Source of the DNA: Paramarasmius palmivorus
Lineage: Eukaryota; Basidiomycota; Agaricomycetes; Agaricales; Marasmiaceae
Direction of reading: 5' to 3'
DNA length: 42,935 nt
NCBI GenBank assembly: GCA_037176845.1
Contig: JAYKXP010000261.1
Location: forward strand, 1 to 42,935
This document shows, one piece after another, positions 18,321 through 29,690 of the stretch. Position 1 is the stretch's first letter. Every line of letters begins with the position of its first letter. Both the position numbers and the translations under genes were made by a program. The notes beneath the pieces are model-generated. The model was not told the DNA's origin and ran no database searches. It saw only the letters and a program-made list of their open reading frames with translations.

Positions 18321-19763
18321 ATGCCTTTTAACAATCTCCCTACTGAAATCCAATCCCTCATCTTTTCCTACCTCAATGGTATGTCCGTGCGCAAGAAAAT
18401 ACCTTCCATATACAAAATACCCTTAGTCTGTCGCACATGGTCCACAATTGCCCTCAAAAATCCTTCATTATGGACTTTGATTGCGATGACAGATCCCTCA
18501 GAAATTCTGGAACCTATGATGCAAGCTTCTCTTATCCGGAGCAGCAACCGACCATTGACGATCATTCTCAGAGATGTGTCGCACCAAGCTTTCTCTATCA
18601 AGCTCTTGCAGATCCTGTTAGAACATTATCAGCAGTGGTTTGATGTCGAGATTCATCTCACTGCTGACATATCCTGCCCCGTTGCCGTACTGACCAATCC
18701 CGCAACCATCATTTCGTCTTTAAACATCACAGCGGGCAATTTTTCCTCTGACTGGTTGCGGTTCTGGCTCCATCTCGGTAATGCATCATCGCTGCGCAGG
18801 TTCTCCTGCATGGGAAGTCCTAACCGTTTCATTCTACCGACTACCACAATCCAGACCATGCATTGGCAAACCCTTTCCCATTTCACTGGCCATCTCCACC
18901 CCCCGCATGAAATGCTGCATGTACTATCTCGGCTACGGTCTTTGACCTCTCTAACGGCCATATGTGTAACGGAAAGAGCAGAGTCTTGGAATCCGGCCAG
19001 AGTACCAGTTGCCCATTTTCCAGCTCTACGACGTCTTGAATTCCGAGGAGACGACCCGAGCTTGCTTCTCAATTACATTGAGGCACCAGCGCTGAACCGA
19101 ATACTATTCTCAAATCATTGCAGGCCAGCCATCCCCATCAGATCACTAGTTACTTTCTGTGATAGATCCCAGTGCAAGATAATATCATTCAATGGTGTTA
19201 TGGGCGGTTGCGACTACACGATTGAAAGCTACAACTTATGGTTATCCTGCATACCGAGGATACTACACCATTCACAATACATTAATCTTGGTATAATGGG
19301 AAAGGAAATCCTGGTGCAGTGTGGGGACGACTTGTTTCAAAATCCGGTGATCTTGCCAAACACGAAGACATTGACTTTGATTCATTGGGGAAATGCACCT
19401 TCCCCAATCCCCCATCTGTGCAATGTGTTGTGCGTTCCGATGCTCCAGGACTTCTCCTTACAAGGAATGGCTTACATTCCGAACTTATTGGACATGTTCT
19501 GCCTGTCTGATTGTCGTTTAAAGCGCCTGTACATCACCGTCAACAAAAGCGCCTACAAATCTTTGCCCAGTTTATGGGCTTTACCTGCATTGGCCTCTCT
19601 ATTGGAATTGATCATTGATGTAAAGGATGCGGACAACATTCTCCGACAGTTAAAAGCTGTCACGTCTTCGAGGACATATCTCCTGAGCCTTCGTATGTTG
19701 GATATTCACGTGAACAATGCATCCAGAACGTTGTGGAATACCTTCTACCAGTCTCGGAAGTGA
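18321..19763 (+). CDS. F-box protein
   Basis: A single exon encodes 480 residues. The N-terminal 50 residues carry an F-box-like motif: Leu-Pro-x-Glu-Ile near residue 6, Ile-Phe-x-Tyr-Leu, then Val-Cys-Arg-x-Trp and Leu-Trp near residue 50. This would bind Skp1 in an SCF ubiquitin ligase. The remaining 430 residues have Leu-rich, beta/alpha repeating character typical of the variable substrate-recognition part of agaric F-box proteins. The substrate is unknown. The ATG is supported by a TATA box about 45 bases upstream. A diverged tandem copy lies at 20055-21551. Confidence 0.8.
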   Translation: MPFNNLPTEIQSLIFSYLNGMSVRKKIPSIYKIPLVCRTWSTIALKNPSLWTLIAMTDPSEILEPMMQASLIRSSNRPLTIILRDVSHQAFSIKLLQILLEHYQQWFDVEIHLTADISCPVAVLTNPATIISSLNITAGNFSSDWLRFWLHLGNASSLRRFSCMGSPNRFILPTTTIQTMHWQTLSHFTGHLHPPHEMLHVLSRLRSLTSLTAICVTERAESWNPARVPVAHFPALRRLEFRGDDPSLLLNYIEAPALNRILFSNHCRPAIPIRSLVTFCDRSQCKIISFNGVMGGCDYTIESYNLWLSCIPRILHHSQYINLGIMGKEILVQCGDDLFQNPVILPNTKTLTLIHWGNAPSPIPHLCNVLCVPMLQDFSLQGMAYIPNLLDMFCLSDCRLKRLYITVNKSAYKSLPSLWALPALASLLELIIDVKDADNILRQLKAVTSSRTYLLSLRMLDIHVNNASRTLWNTFYQSRK

Positions 19764-20000
19764 CGTAACACTTCTTTCTTTGCAGTTGAACAAATTAAGC
19801 ATTGGAAATGAATACTTTTCATGTATAGTAGTGTGTAATTCGAATGGACGTTTTCAGGCGCTTATATGTGCGCCTACTGTTCAAACCCGAACCGCGACTT
19901 TTCTGCTTTAGCGTCTTAGCGCTTAGCTCGGACTGCGCGCCGAGAATGTAAACTCAGCTTGGCTGACTGCGGACTGCCACGACCACCTGGCAGACAATGG

Positions 20001-20008
20001 TATATATA
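20001..20008 (+). promoter_or_regulatory. TATA box of the second F-box gene
   Basis: TATATATA is placed 47 bases upstream of the chosen ATG at 20055. It supports that start over the in-frame upstream start-like codon at 19959. Confidence 0.45.
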
Positions 20009-20054
20009 CCACACATACATCTATGGTAAGCTAAAATCACCCCTTCCGCTAGTC

Positions 20055-21551
20055 ATGCACATTCATCTTTTGCCCACCGAGATCCTCCTTCTCATCTTTG
20101 GACACTTGAAGTTCTATGTGTCCAAGGAACACGGTACCCCTCCACTATACCAAATTCCCGTAGTATGTCGACACTGGAAGCAAATTGCGCTGCAAGCGAA
20201 GACACTATGGAATACAATTGTCCTCTGAAATCCAGTCTTACATGAGGAACACCTAATCCGCCTCGCATTCAAACGTTCGGAGGATTGCCCTCTCTCTATT
20301 GCCATCACCGACCATTCAACTTCATCTACCCCTCGCAAATTACTTCTAACCCTTGTCGAGCAATATTCAAGATGGAGAACGGTGAGAATCAATGTATCCA
20401 CCGTTCTCAAAGGCCAACTACCCTTCGAACCGCCATTTACCCAAAATGATGTGCTCACCTACCTTTCCGTATCATGTCGAACTATGGAACCGGCCTGGAT
20501 ATCGCTATTCTTTCACCTAGGTCGATCAAGGGCGATCCAGACCTTTTCCTGTCTTCATGAACCGGAGTGGTTTTCTTTACCATTAACCGATTACCCAACA
20601 AATCACTGGAACACGCTCACTTGTTTCGGAGGAAACGTCAATGAAGCGGGCCCTGTGTTGCATATATTGGCTTCCCTGCCAAATTTGACGTCCATTACTG
20701 CATTTTATATGCACAATCCACACATCAAGAAGACATCACGCGCCCTAATTATTTCGTTCCCTTTCCTTTGTCGGTTATGGCTAAGAGGCAACCTCGCCAG
20801 TAGGTTCCTACAACATATCAAAGCGCCCGGTTTAGAAGAGCTCGTGTTCGCCGACCCTTGGAGACCGATGTTTGGTGTCAGATTGACAGCAGAATTTTTG
20901 GAACGGTCAATGTGCCCTCTAGAAAAGTTCAGCGGCGTCATTCCCGCTTCCTTTCTAGAATACGACACCTTCGCCGCCTTCACCTCTGCAATGCCATTCA
21001 TTTTTTCAACCTGTACGACTCTCACCTTGGGCATATCCGGAACTGAACATCTGCTTGATCAACTAGACCATAAGGGACTTCCTCTCATCCCGTTGCTGCA
21101 CGTGGAGAGCTTGACCCTGTATAATTGGCGAGCTGAGTATTGTGCTATATGGCATCTTCTCAATGCATGTATAATGCCTGACCTGTCGCGTTTGATAATT
21201 ACAGACATCAATTGTGACATGCCTACATGCACCACATTCCTCGAAAGGTCGGGTGCTACATTGGACTACTTATCTTTGAAGATGAGAACCGAATATGGCT
21301 CATTGGCGGCCTTATGGTCAAGTTCATCACTCAAGTTCCTCTCTACCCTCGTGCTGGATGTCAACGATGGTGACGAAGTCCTGCACGACCTCAAACCATT
21401 TTCTTTCGATGTCACGCTGTTACCAGAACTACAGATATTCTTGCTGAACGCAAAGCAGGCATCTACTGATCAGTGGTGTGCCTTTGTATCAACGAGGACC
21501 AGATGGAATCCCGAATTCATCAGCAAGGCAAAGGTTGTTCATTGGATGTGA
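20055..21551 (+). pseudogene. F-box paralog interrupted by one in-frame UGA
   Basis: The frame runs 499 codons. The F-box (Leu-Pro-Thr-Glu-Ile near residue 6, Val-Cys-Arg-His-Trp near 39, Leu-Trp near 51) is followed by UGA at 20226-20228 (codon 58), then 440 open codons in the same frame resembling the first F-box gene in length and character. There is no donor/acceptor pair that would remove the UGA. As it stands, only an F-box stub would be made, and such a stub could still bind Skp1. Internal reinitiation near 20382 is possible but would lack the F-box. Confidence 0.7.
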
Positions 21552-21993
21552 TTGAACGCCTTTAAGGACGCGTGCTTCTTTTTTTTTCTCTCTATCACAG
21601 ACCTGAATATGTCCAAGGACTTTTGTGTTTTACTCTGTCAGACTTTGTACAATATGGACATTTGAATATATAGCGTGTTCGTTTCAGAACTTGCATTCGC
21701 AGTGAGAATCTCAGTACCCAGATTTTCGGCAAAAGATGCGCCGAATTCGGAATCTGCCAGAGTTGCAAGGTGTGCAGCCATCCGGCTGTGCTTCGAGTCA
21801 GTGATGCCCTAATAATTTTGAAAATTCTCACGCACTCTACTCGCATTCTGATTGGCTCCATTTCCTCGACCCGATTCCCGCGGTTGTCAGACCTGCCAAA
21901 TACCGGAGATCAGGTACATATATGTTGATCCAGCGGCATTGTATATCTTCCTTCATTCTTTTGCACTCAGTACTCAGTACTTATGATAATACT
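21552..21993. other. Intergenic stretch, no gene seen
   Basis: This is the downstream flank of the F-box pseudogene up to the Harbinger element. It contains a short pyrimidine tract at about 21,576-21,596 but no coding frame or RNA gene I can support. Confidence 0.5.
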
Positions 21994-22184
21994 GGATGAC
22001 TTCCCATAAGAAATTATGATCGTTTTGGCTCATAACACAAAGTACCGTTTACAATTTCAAATAAATTTATGTGCCAATTATGTGCAAATGCGTTCCCGTA
22101 AGAATTTTTAGAACCTTCTGAAATCTGTCGGACTCACCGGCTACGCTTCCGAAGAGCCGGAAGGCCACGTCATCAGCCCAAACG

Positions 22185-23537
22185 ATGTCCTTGGACAACG
22201 ACCTCGCAACCCTTGCCATTCTGCAGCAGCAAGAGCAGGAAGATGACGAAGACGAGCCCTGCAACTGCCTCCTTGTTCTCTCAGCCCTCATCTACGGCAT
22301 TTTAGACCATGAAAACACCCGAATCCGCCACCGAAATCCCTCTCGTTTATACCTCACCCGACCTCAATTAATGCCAAATCCTCGCACAGAATCTCCCTGA
22401 ATTCGACTATGGGATGGACAGGAGGACCGAGCTTTCATCACGACAATGGGATTCGATGTAGCAATGTTTCGGTACATGTTAGAGGGCCCAGGTCATTTCG
22501 CAGAGCGTTGGCAAAACACCCCAATTCCAAGAGCAGATGTCAGCAACTCAGGAGAACCACGGCTTGGTGCTCGAAGCCTGGATGCCAGTGGAGCGCTTGG
22601 TCTAGTTTTACACTACCTTGGGTCTGCCATCCTCGAAATCCAACTTCAACAAATATTTGCCATCGTACCTTCCGTACTTTCTCGCTACCTCGACTTTTCC
22701 CTTGACATCCTCCTCGAAACCCTTCGGAATATGGAGGAGGCCCGGATTTCCTTGCCACAGAGCCTTGCGGAATTCCAAGAGTACGAGCAGCTAGTCCTTC
22801 ACCGCCATGTGCTACTCAAAGGTGCTTTCGCAACAATTGATGGCCTTTCCCTGGTAAGCCAGGTCTCAGACGATCCGGAGATAGAGAATGCAACGTACAA
22901 TGGGTGGAAAACCAACCACAGGATAACAAATGTCCTGGTTTTTTCTCCGAAAGGTGCGTATCTCCTCACATAACAATTCTTCGTGACTGAATAACCTTTT
23001 CTACTAGGTACAATCATTGACGCAGTCCTCAATGCTCCCGGCAGCTGGCACGATGCTCCCGGCAGCTGGCACGATGCTCACACTGCTCGACCCATCTTTG
23101 ATCGCCTCCAAGACCAAGTCCCAGACGGCTTCTATGTGGTAGCAGACACAGCCTTCCCTCGTGGACCAGCCTCAATACGTGGAAAGATCAGAGCACCCAT
23201 GAAAGGAGGCGAGCATATCCCAGCTGATCCTGAGAAACAAGCAGAACTTTTACGCTTCAACCGTCAGCTGCTCTCGTACCGACAGAGTGCAGAATGGGGG
23301 ATGCGGCTACTTCAAGGTTCTTTCGGTCGTTTACGCGTACCTTTACCCATTGATTCAGCCACGTCCCGTCTTCGTCTTCTCGAGTTATGTTGTCGACTTT
23401 TCAATGTGCGGGCTAACTGTGTTGGGATCAATCAGATCAGGTCGGTTTATTTACCTACGTGGCGGGCATCTGAAGATGATGCATTGTGGGATGGACTTGG
23501 AGATATGGTCTTTGGTGAAATTCGTAGACGTGATTGA
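22185..23537 (+). pseudogene. PIF/Harbinger DDE transposase (HARBI1-like), one in-frame UGA
   Basis: Exons are 22185-22953 and 23008-23537, 433 codons. The catalytic triad fits DDE_Tnp_4: Asp in Ala-Thr-Ile-Asp-Gly (codon 219), Asp in Val-Ala-Asp-Thr-Ala (codon 303), Glu in Ser-Ala-Glu-Trp (codon 352). Asn-Gly-Trp and Ser-Trp-His-Asp motifs lie between the two Asp residues. The role is cutting at the terminal repeats and joining to target DNA, in the nucleus, normally with the SANT partner. Lesions: UGA at 22398-22400 (codon 72), and an exact 21-bp in-frame tandem duplication (23034-23054 and 23055-23075) that doubles the Pro-Gly-Ser-Trp-His-Asp segment beside the active site. The DDE residues themselves are intact. 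Confidence 0.82.
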
Positions 23538-23618
23538 GTATCACACTTTCATGTAGTACCTGTCAATGAATAAATGTATTATAGATGCATATAGGATTGG
23601 CTATGTCTACAAAGTGAA

Positions 23619-25712
23619 CTACTTTGGCCGTTTCGAAGGTGATACTTCGACATCATACTCACCATGACCCCGTGGTTTGACCGTAACTACATCGCCGGCA
23701 TCTAAATTCTCCAAACCAGATGCTATATGTGCCAAATGATCTAACGTGACACGAGAAGATGCCACAACAACAGGTGGGGTAGCGGCGCGAGGAGTGATGG
23801 CTATAGGGGGATCCCAATCACTCCCAGCCCTTCCTGGAGTAGAAAACGTGGTGATATCAGGTGCAGGAGGGGGAGTATAGCGTGGGATTGAACCAGACCG
23901 GGCATGCCAGGGATCTCAATCTTGGAAGGGAGAGCGGGAGCGAGCATGCCAGTGAGTTCGGTCTTGGAAAGGAGAGCGAGAACGAGCGTGAGTACGGGTG
24001 TGACCTCGATGATCATAACGGTCATCATGATGAAACCGGGAATAACCACGATAAGGTGGAGAACAAGACCGGCCACGAGAATAATGATTGTCGTGCGACC
24101 AATGCCCAGAATGACCATGAGACCTGCCACGGTGGTCACGGTGATACTGGTCATCCCGGCCAGAACCATGCAGAAGCTTCATCAGCTTCAGCTCCATTTC
24201 AGCCTCTTGTGCTCGCTGGGTGAGTGCCTGCATTTGCTGTGACATTTCTGTAACCTGTCGTTGAAGTGCTAGGTATTGGAACAGCTGAAGATTTGCTGCA
24301 GATCGTGTTTTGTCACGTTGTGCAATGATGCTGGGATCAAGGGAAGAGGAAAGTGTGGCAAGGAGTTCAGTAGCTTGGTTGGAACGGGAGATTCGACTGG
24401 GTTGTGTTGCAGATGAGAGCGGCGCATCAGTTTTGTATGATTTGGTGAGTACTGTTGGCTCTATCTCCCTCTCCTTATCCTTCTTCTTTGGCTTCTCTTT
24501 CTCCTTCCCTTTGCCCTTGGCCATCTGCTTTCCTTTCCCTTTCGACTTTGGCTTCTCCTCATCCTCACTCTCTTCCTCATCCTCCGAAGACAAACTCAAC
24601 TCCACCACTTCCTTCTCCTCCTCTTTATCTTGAAGATCTGCAGTCCCTATACACTCATTGATCAAGGAGTCTGCTGTCAAGGCATCCTCTAATAGCTGAA
24701 GCCGTTCAGCATCTCCTGTTGGCTTTGTCTTCGCAGCAAGAATGAGCTGGATGCATGATTAGTCAGATTCAAGGAAGCATGTTAAGAACTTACCCTTCCA
24801 AAGCGTTGTTGAAGAGGCTTCCGTTCGCGTTCTGGGAAGCCATGCCTGCGGGCCCAGGTATTGTACAAATTATGCACATTCTCCCAGCCATTCGGTCCCA
24901 AAGGCTTCCACTCTGCCACCAAATCAACCAACGCTCTCAACTCTTCATTGGTGTACTCCGTTGCCCCAATAGATCGACCCTTCCGATTCTCCTTTTCATT
25001 GTCATTGTCATTGTCATTGTCATCGTCAACCTCTACCACCTTCTTTGCAACCTTAGGTTTCCTCTTTGGCTTGGGCCTCGGGGTCGGGTCCTTCTTCGTA
25101 GCTTTTGACAGAGGTTTTTTGGGAGCAGGCGCCGGATCCAACTTCTTTTTGGCCTTCTTTCCTGATTTCGACTCAGCGTCACTATTAGCTCGCCGTTTCC
25201 TAGGAAGCTGGTCGAAAGGATTTGCTGGAAGGTCCTCATCATCAGAACTGAGGTTGGGAGGAGCAAATGGTGCCTGAGGAGAGGGGTCGTTGCGCACAAG
25301 GTCACCAAAAGTGTCGGGAACATGAAAAGAAGGCTGAGGTGGAGGAGGCCGGTAACGTGGTTGGTTTGGACGTGGCGTGTATGTAGTCGGATTAATGAAG
25401 GGCTGATGGTATGAGGGAGTTGGAGGAGCGAATCCATTATAGACTGGTGACTGTAAAATCAGGTCAGCTTGAAGTTGTACCTCTTCAACATTCACTTACT
25501 TGTCCACTTTCTGGTCGAAGGGGACCTAAACCAGGAGGCGGGGCAAAATACCCCGGTGGAAACTGATTGTATTGGAACTGCTGTGGAACTGGTGGGATAT
25601 GATGGTGGTTTGGAGGCTGCAAAGGAGGAAGCTGGTCCTGATTGCCTACATTACCTCTGGGGTTCAAAGGTGGCAATGAGATGCTTTTCTGGCTCGGGCT
25701 GGGAGAAGACAT
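23619..25712 (-). pseudogene. Harbinger-associated SANT/Myb-like DNA-binding protein, one in-frame UGA
   Basis: Exons on the minus strand are 25712-25500, 25450-24794 and 24746-23619, about 665 codons to TAG. The N-terminus is Pro/Gln-rich. Lys-rich nuclear-localisation-like runs and an Asp-Asn repeat, encoded by a hexanucleotide repeat near 24,995-25,025, precede a SANT/Myb-like helix bundle at about 24,960-24,795 (Tyr-Thr-Asn-Glu-Glu-Leu, Gly-Trp-Glu-Asn). A Lys/Glu-rich stretch, a Gln-rich coiled coil and an Arg/His/Ser-rich tail with repeated Arg-Ser-Pro-Phe-Gln-Asp follow. In PIF/Harbinger such partners bring the transposase to the nucleus and the terminal repeats. UGA at 23918-23916 interrupts the tail; the frame then continues about 98 codons. 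Confidence 0.75.
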
Positions 25713-26270
25713 GTCTGCTCTGTGGAATGTGTAGCTCTGGAGGAACTGGGGATTCAAGATACAAAGATCCAGCTTTTCTATTCAGCCTGAGACGGCTTGA
25801 GGTTTCAGCCTGCAGAAGGGAGGCAAATTTTTGATGTCGCAGGGTACTTGTCTAAATTTTCATGCTATCTAACCACATGGTGCCCACAAAGTTATCCTAC
25901 AATGCAAGCCAGACCCCGTCTGATATGTTTGAGAGAACAGAATCATATTTACAGGGCTCTGTGTTTCCAACTAGCATAACAGGTGAGCTGACGTACAGGA
26001 TAACCTTCAGATAACCGTCCGGAGTGACACACCAAAAGGGGCGGGTAGCTTCCAGATATGGGAGAGAAATTTGAAATAAGAGCAACAAGAACCTGAGAAA
26101 TCGTTTAGAACGGGGTCCTGAGGCCTCTCTAGATCAGACAGTTTAGAACGACCTTGTCATTTCAAATCCGATTATGTGCAGCGTGATGGGAGCCCTGCCG
26201 CGCTCGGCCGATCCTTCGGATGAGCTTATGTGCCAGAATTTTGTCTCATAATCCTTACGGGAAGTCATCC

Positions 26271-28236
26271 ACTACTACTGTAGTCAAGCTGCAGTATTTG
26301 ACAACAGAATGCTCCGTATTCGGTTTCTCAAATAAGTAAAGCTAGATCACCATGTGTCGAAAGCTGTTGACGTGTCATGTGACAATCACTGGCGATGATC
26401 GTCACATGACTACAACAACGTTCAAGTTCAGAACAATGGGAATAGGACACAAATAAGTCCATAATTAACGTGTCGATATACAAAGTCAATATACGAGATG
26501 TCCATTAATGATTGTAATAAGTCCACCGACTATTAAGGCTAAACAGGGATCATCAACACTGAGACTCAATTCTCAAAATCATTTGAAACCACTCACCAGT
26601 GAACATTGCACACCTCAATTCGACCTGCTTAACCTGAGCCTGACCTGAGCATTGATAACACCTAGTTATATGCCTGGTAGGTCGTCATTGGATAGTCCAT
26701 GGCCGCCCGCGAGACACGGAATCCACTAGCAGCGTAATCTATAGCAACCATGTTGATGACTTGTCACTGTACCATGTCGCAATGGCCGCAGTATGTTGGA
26801 CTCGATACTAGTTTGATTTCAAGTGCGAGTGCGAGAAGGAAATGGGATACTAATGAGAGATGTTCAGGTCAATGCCGTTTAATACCAAAGAACACGGAAC
26901 ACGCACTCATCGGAAATTGGGCAGCTCATGGGCAACCGACCCCCTCCATCTGGGTTGGCCTATTTGCAGTGCACGACTTTCAATTTGTCTACGGTGTTTT
27001 CCCCCTTCTTGCATTCGGAATTCATCGGCTAAGGACCCTCTTGGCTGCTGCCAGGGCAATGCCGGGGAGTAAAAGGACTCGGCGAATTGAACGAACAATG
27101 TTCTGCACGCTGTTCTTGGTCGTTCAAGTACCTTTGTGGTCACGGGTTTGGCGTAGTGTGCACGTTCAGGCCGTTTCATTATGTGGCATGTGGAAGACTG
27201 AGTTATTCGGAAAGGATCACTATTGCGGCCATGGTATCGATAGGTTCATAGAAGACTCACCTGAGTCACCTCAAAATCTTCCGAAGACAGTCTGGGGTCG
27301 TTGACATCCAGGATATGGCATCATTCTCCTCCAACCCATTGCCAAAATTTTCAGGTGTCAACTCTTCCAAGGATATGCGCGAAAAACTTGCCACTAGTAT
27401 CAGTCAGAGAACAACCAACGGAGCGAGGCAACGGAGGAGCATACCTAATTGACGACCCCATCCTGAATATCCAGTCCATCTTCTATAATCCATTTTCCTC
27501 TCTGTTTGACCTCCCTTGAAAAGACCTCATATTCCGAGGCAGCAGTTCCTTGCATCAGTGAGGGTGATGCGGTGATGGTAGTCCCTCAACAAGGGGCAAT
27601 AAGTGAAACGTTCTGGTGAAGTCACACGCTCCATGTACCTATCTTAAGCTTCGCACCATTTCCTTGCAAATGTGCAGACATAATAAATCACTTGAATAGT
27701 GAGTATCTCTTGGGTTTTGACTAGATTGATATTACAGGTTGCGATTGTTTAGTTATGAGCATAGAGTCCGGAACATGTTCACGAGCCGAACGAGTACATG
27801 TCGGCGTCCGCCGGCCCATTCCTGCTAGTACAATGTCTAATAACTTGGATCGCTGGCAAACGTCAACAAGGAATTCACGGTCATGATCTTGACCTCTCTC
27901 ACCTTCTACCTTGCGCGACGCGCATTCCGACTCTCCGCCCTCCAGTTCATCGATTAAGATTCTTGGGATCGACCTTCCGAGTTTGAGTCTGAGCTAGGAA
28001 CGAATTGCCGGGTGCCAGAGTGAGCGGGGAAAAGAGGAGCTCGAAGGTGTCGGAAGGAGTAAGAAATGAATCAGGCAAGAGTGTCGAGGTATGCATGGAG
28101 CTGTGATCCTTTCCGCTTTCGATGCCTTTTCACCTTACTCTTACTTTCTTGTTATGGGACTATGCGCCCGCGATCTGGAGCTTGAACATTTACTGTTACC
28201 GATTCTATGTACACGGAGGCATATCTCGAAAAGAGT
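26271..28236. other. Long stretch without a supportable gene
   Basis: It contains a 10-bp inverted repeat (26374-26410) and a plus-strand frame of 185 codons at 26750-27304, which lacks coding character, domains, introns or a promoter. The rest consists of short frames. It may be decayed genes or repeats I do not recognise. Confidence 0.45.
26374..26410. repeat. Stem-loop: GTCATGTGAC and its complement, 17-nt loop
   Basis: Ten-base arms at 26374-26383 and 26401-26410 are perfectly complementary. The arms contain CACATG-type E-box-like words. It lies about 100 bases outside the Harbinger element, so it is host sequence. Confidence 0.55.
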
Positions 28237-28560
28237 CACGCATTGTACACCTTTGGTTCCCACCGTTGGCGTCTGATTAGACGCCACGAACGAATCGTTT
28301 GGGGCAATCAATCAGACGTCAAATCAGCGAAAAAGGCCGCACCTCGCAGCACCTCTCTACCGAACCCGCCGCACCTCTGGTCTGCACCTCAAGAATCTTC
28401 AAGTCGCAGCAAAGGCCTGCTTCCCGTGATCACCACCGGCGCTTTCCGGTCCTCGTCGGCCATGTCACCTTCAACAGCATCAACCACCGTTCACACACTC
28501 TCATCGGCTTGCTGTCGTCGTCGTCCGCGTCATTCAGTGTCGCTCATTCACCATCCCTAT
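28237..28560 (+). repeat. Inverted repeat arm 1 (partner 30795-31105)
   Basis: About 320 bp match the complement of 30795-31105. The first about 170 bp are nearly identical; the rest is more diverged. A small palindrome GGCGTCT-GATT-AGACGCC (28268-28285) is kept in both arms. A frame of about 55 codons is also kept, but this follows from nucleotide identity. Confidence 0.75.
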
Positions 28561-28689
28561 TCCCTTAAGGTGTGTTGAATGGTTCTTTTGCATCAACCAC
28601 CTAACTCGTAGACTCTCTAGCCATTCAATTTCCCCATTTTTCACCTCCCTGCAAAAGTCTCGCAAATGCATCACTGAATTCAACTGTCG

Positions 28690-28950
28690 TCTATGTGGAG
28701 GATGTTAACGTGGGCGGTCAGATGGTCTACAGGGTCCGAGGACTGTCCATACGAAAACAAGAGCATGAAAGTATCGGCAAAGGTACGCGCCTTCTTCCCA
28801 TTTCACTGAACTATCCTGACCGTTTCAAGTCTAAGATACTTTTATCAGCTATGATGAACTGGCAAACGATCCCGATGATTGTCATGATCACCAAGACCCG
28901 ACTATTGAAGCATACATAAAGAGCCGACAATCAAGAAGTTGACCTCGCCA
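28690..28950 (+). pseudogene. Possible gene fragment with one intron
   Basis: Two short coding-like segments flank a 65-80 nt putative intron starting GTACGC near 28,780 and ending TTATCAG near 28,849. The second segment is Asp-rich. There is no start or domain and the sequence decays on both sides. It lies between the arms of the inverted repeat pair. Confidence 0.25.
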
Positions 28951-29690
28951 TGGTATCGATGCCATATGAAGAGTCGCATTTCCTTGACGTATTCGGAGCG
29001 TATGTGCCTTGACAAAGGATGGAGAGCTCCGAGAGGTGGACTATAGAGTATGAACGTGCGTCACATTCCCCAACTGTTTGCTGGTTTCGCTGACTGCTAT
29101 CCCCTTCAGCTTTGGGCACATCATGTTCAGAGATTGTTTTTATTAGCGCACTCCTCGCCAGAGGCTCTCGCCGCTCATGATGCCTTGTAACACCAGTTAT
29201 CAATATACCCTTCTCAACGTTCGGTGACTTCCCATGTTCTAAGGTAGAAGAGCATTATAGTCTATCCTCTTGCCTACGTTGTCGCCGTCTTGCAGTTCAT
29301 CTACGGAACTGCTAAGCACCAGGTTGTTTGCACCCAGGACATTCATCTTAGTCTTTGTTGCTCAGATGACGTCCAATGTATGTATTCTACACATAATGAT
29401 ATTAAACTTTAATATGTGTCTATCTTGCTTGCCATTCAACGTCTGAGGACGTGAGATTCTCTTCAAAGTAGTAGTGACGCCCAGCAAGCGCCCGCGGAAA
29501 TCACTCATTTATTCATCGAAAAATGTTCAAAAAAATTCTGTAGTGTCTGATACTCAATTTCAGACCGCCAAACTCTGGAAAATAGTCATAGAATACCATC
29601 CAAACAAGATACTCAAAAGTGGTGTTATTTGAATCGGTAAGACCATACAGTGAATTTACCAAAGCTGATGACTTTACACAGTAGTATATC

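Larger units (their letters stand above)
21994..26270. mobile_element. PIF/Harbinger-type DNA transposon, complete, 4.28 kb
   Basis: Terminal inverted repeats of about 25 bp begin GGATGACTTCCC[A/G]TAAG and end ATTATGA (left 21994; right end 26270), with two mismatches and one indel. The flanking 3-bp duplication is ACT (21991-21993 and 26271-26273). Three-bp duplications, a DDE transposase and a separate SANT/Myb-like gene are the hallmarks of PIF/Harbinger. The two genes converge and end 81 bases apart. Both carry a nonsense codon, so this copy is probably inactive, although its ends may still be recognised. Confidence 0.85.

Noticed and set aside
23801..24169. Hydrophobic minus-strand frame overlapping the SANT gene tail
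   Set aside because: It is an alternative frame of the Arg/His/Ser-rich exon; the true frame continues through one UGA to a TAG at 23,619.
24861..25277. Plus-strand Phe/Ser-rich frame over the SANT gene
   Set aside because: It is the complement of the Lys/Asp-rich coding exon and reflects that composition.
26750..27304. 185-codon plus-strand frame as a gene
   Set aside because: No domain, no promoter, mixed low-quality composition, and an antisense frame of similar character.
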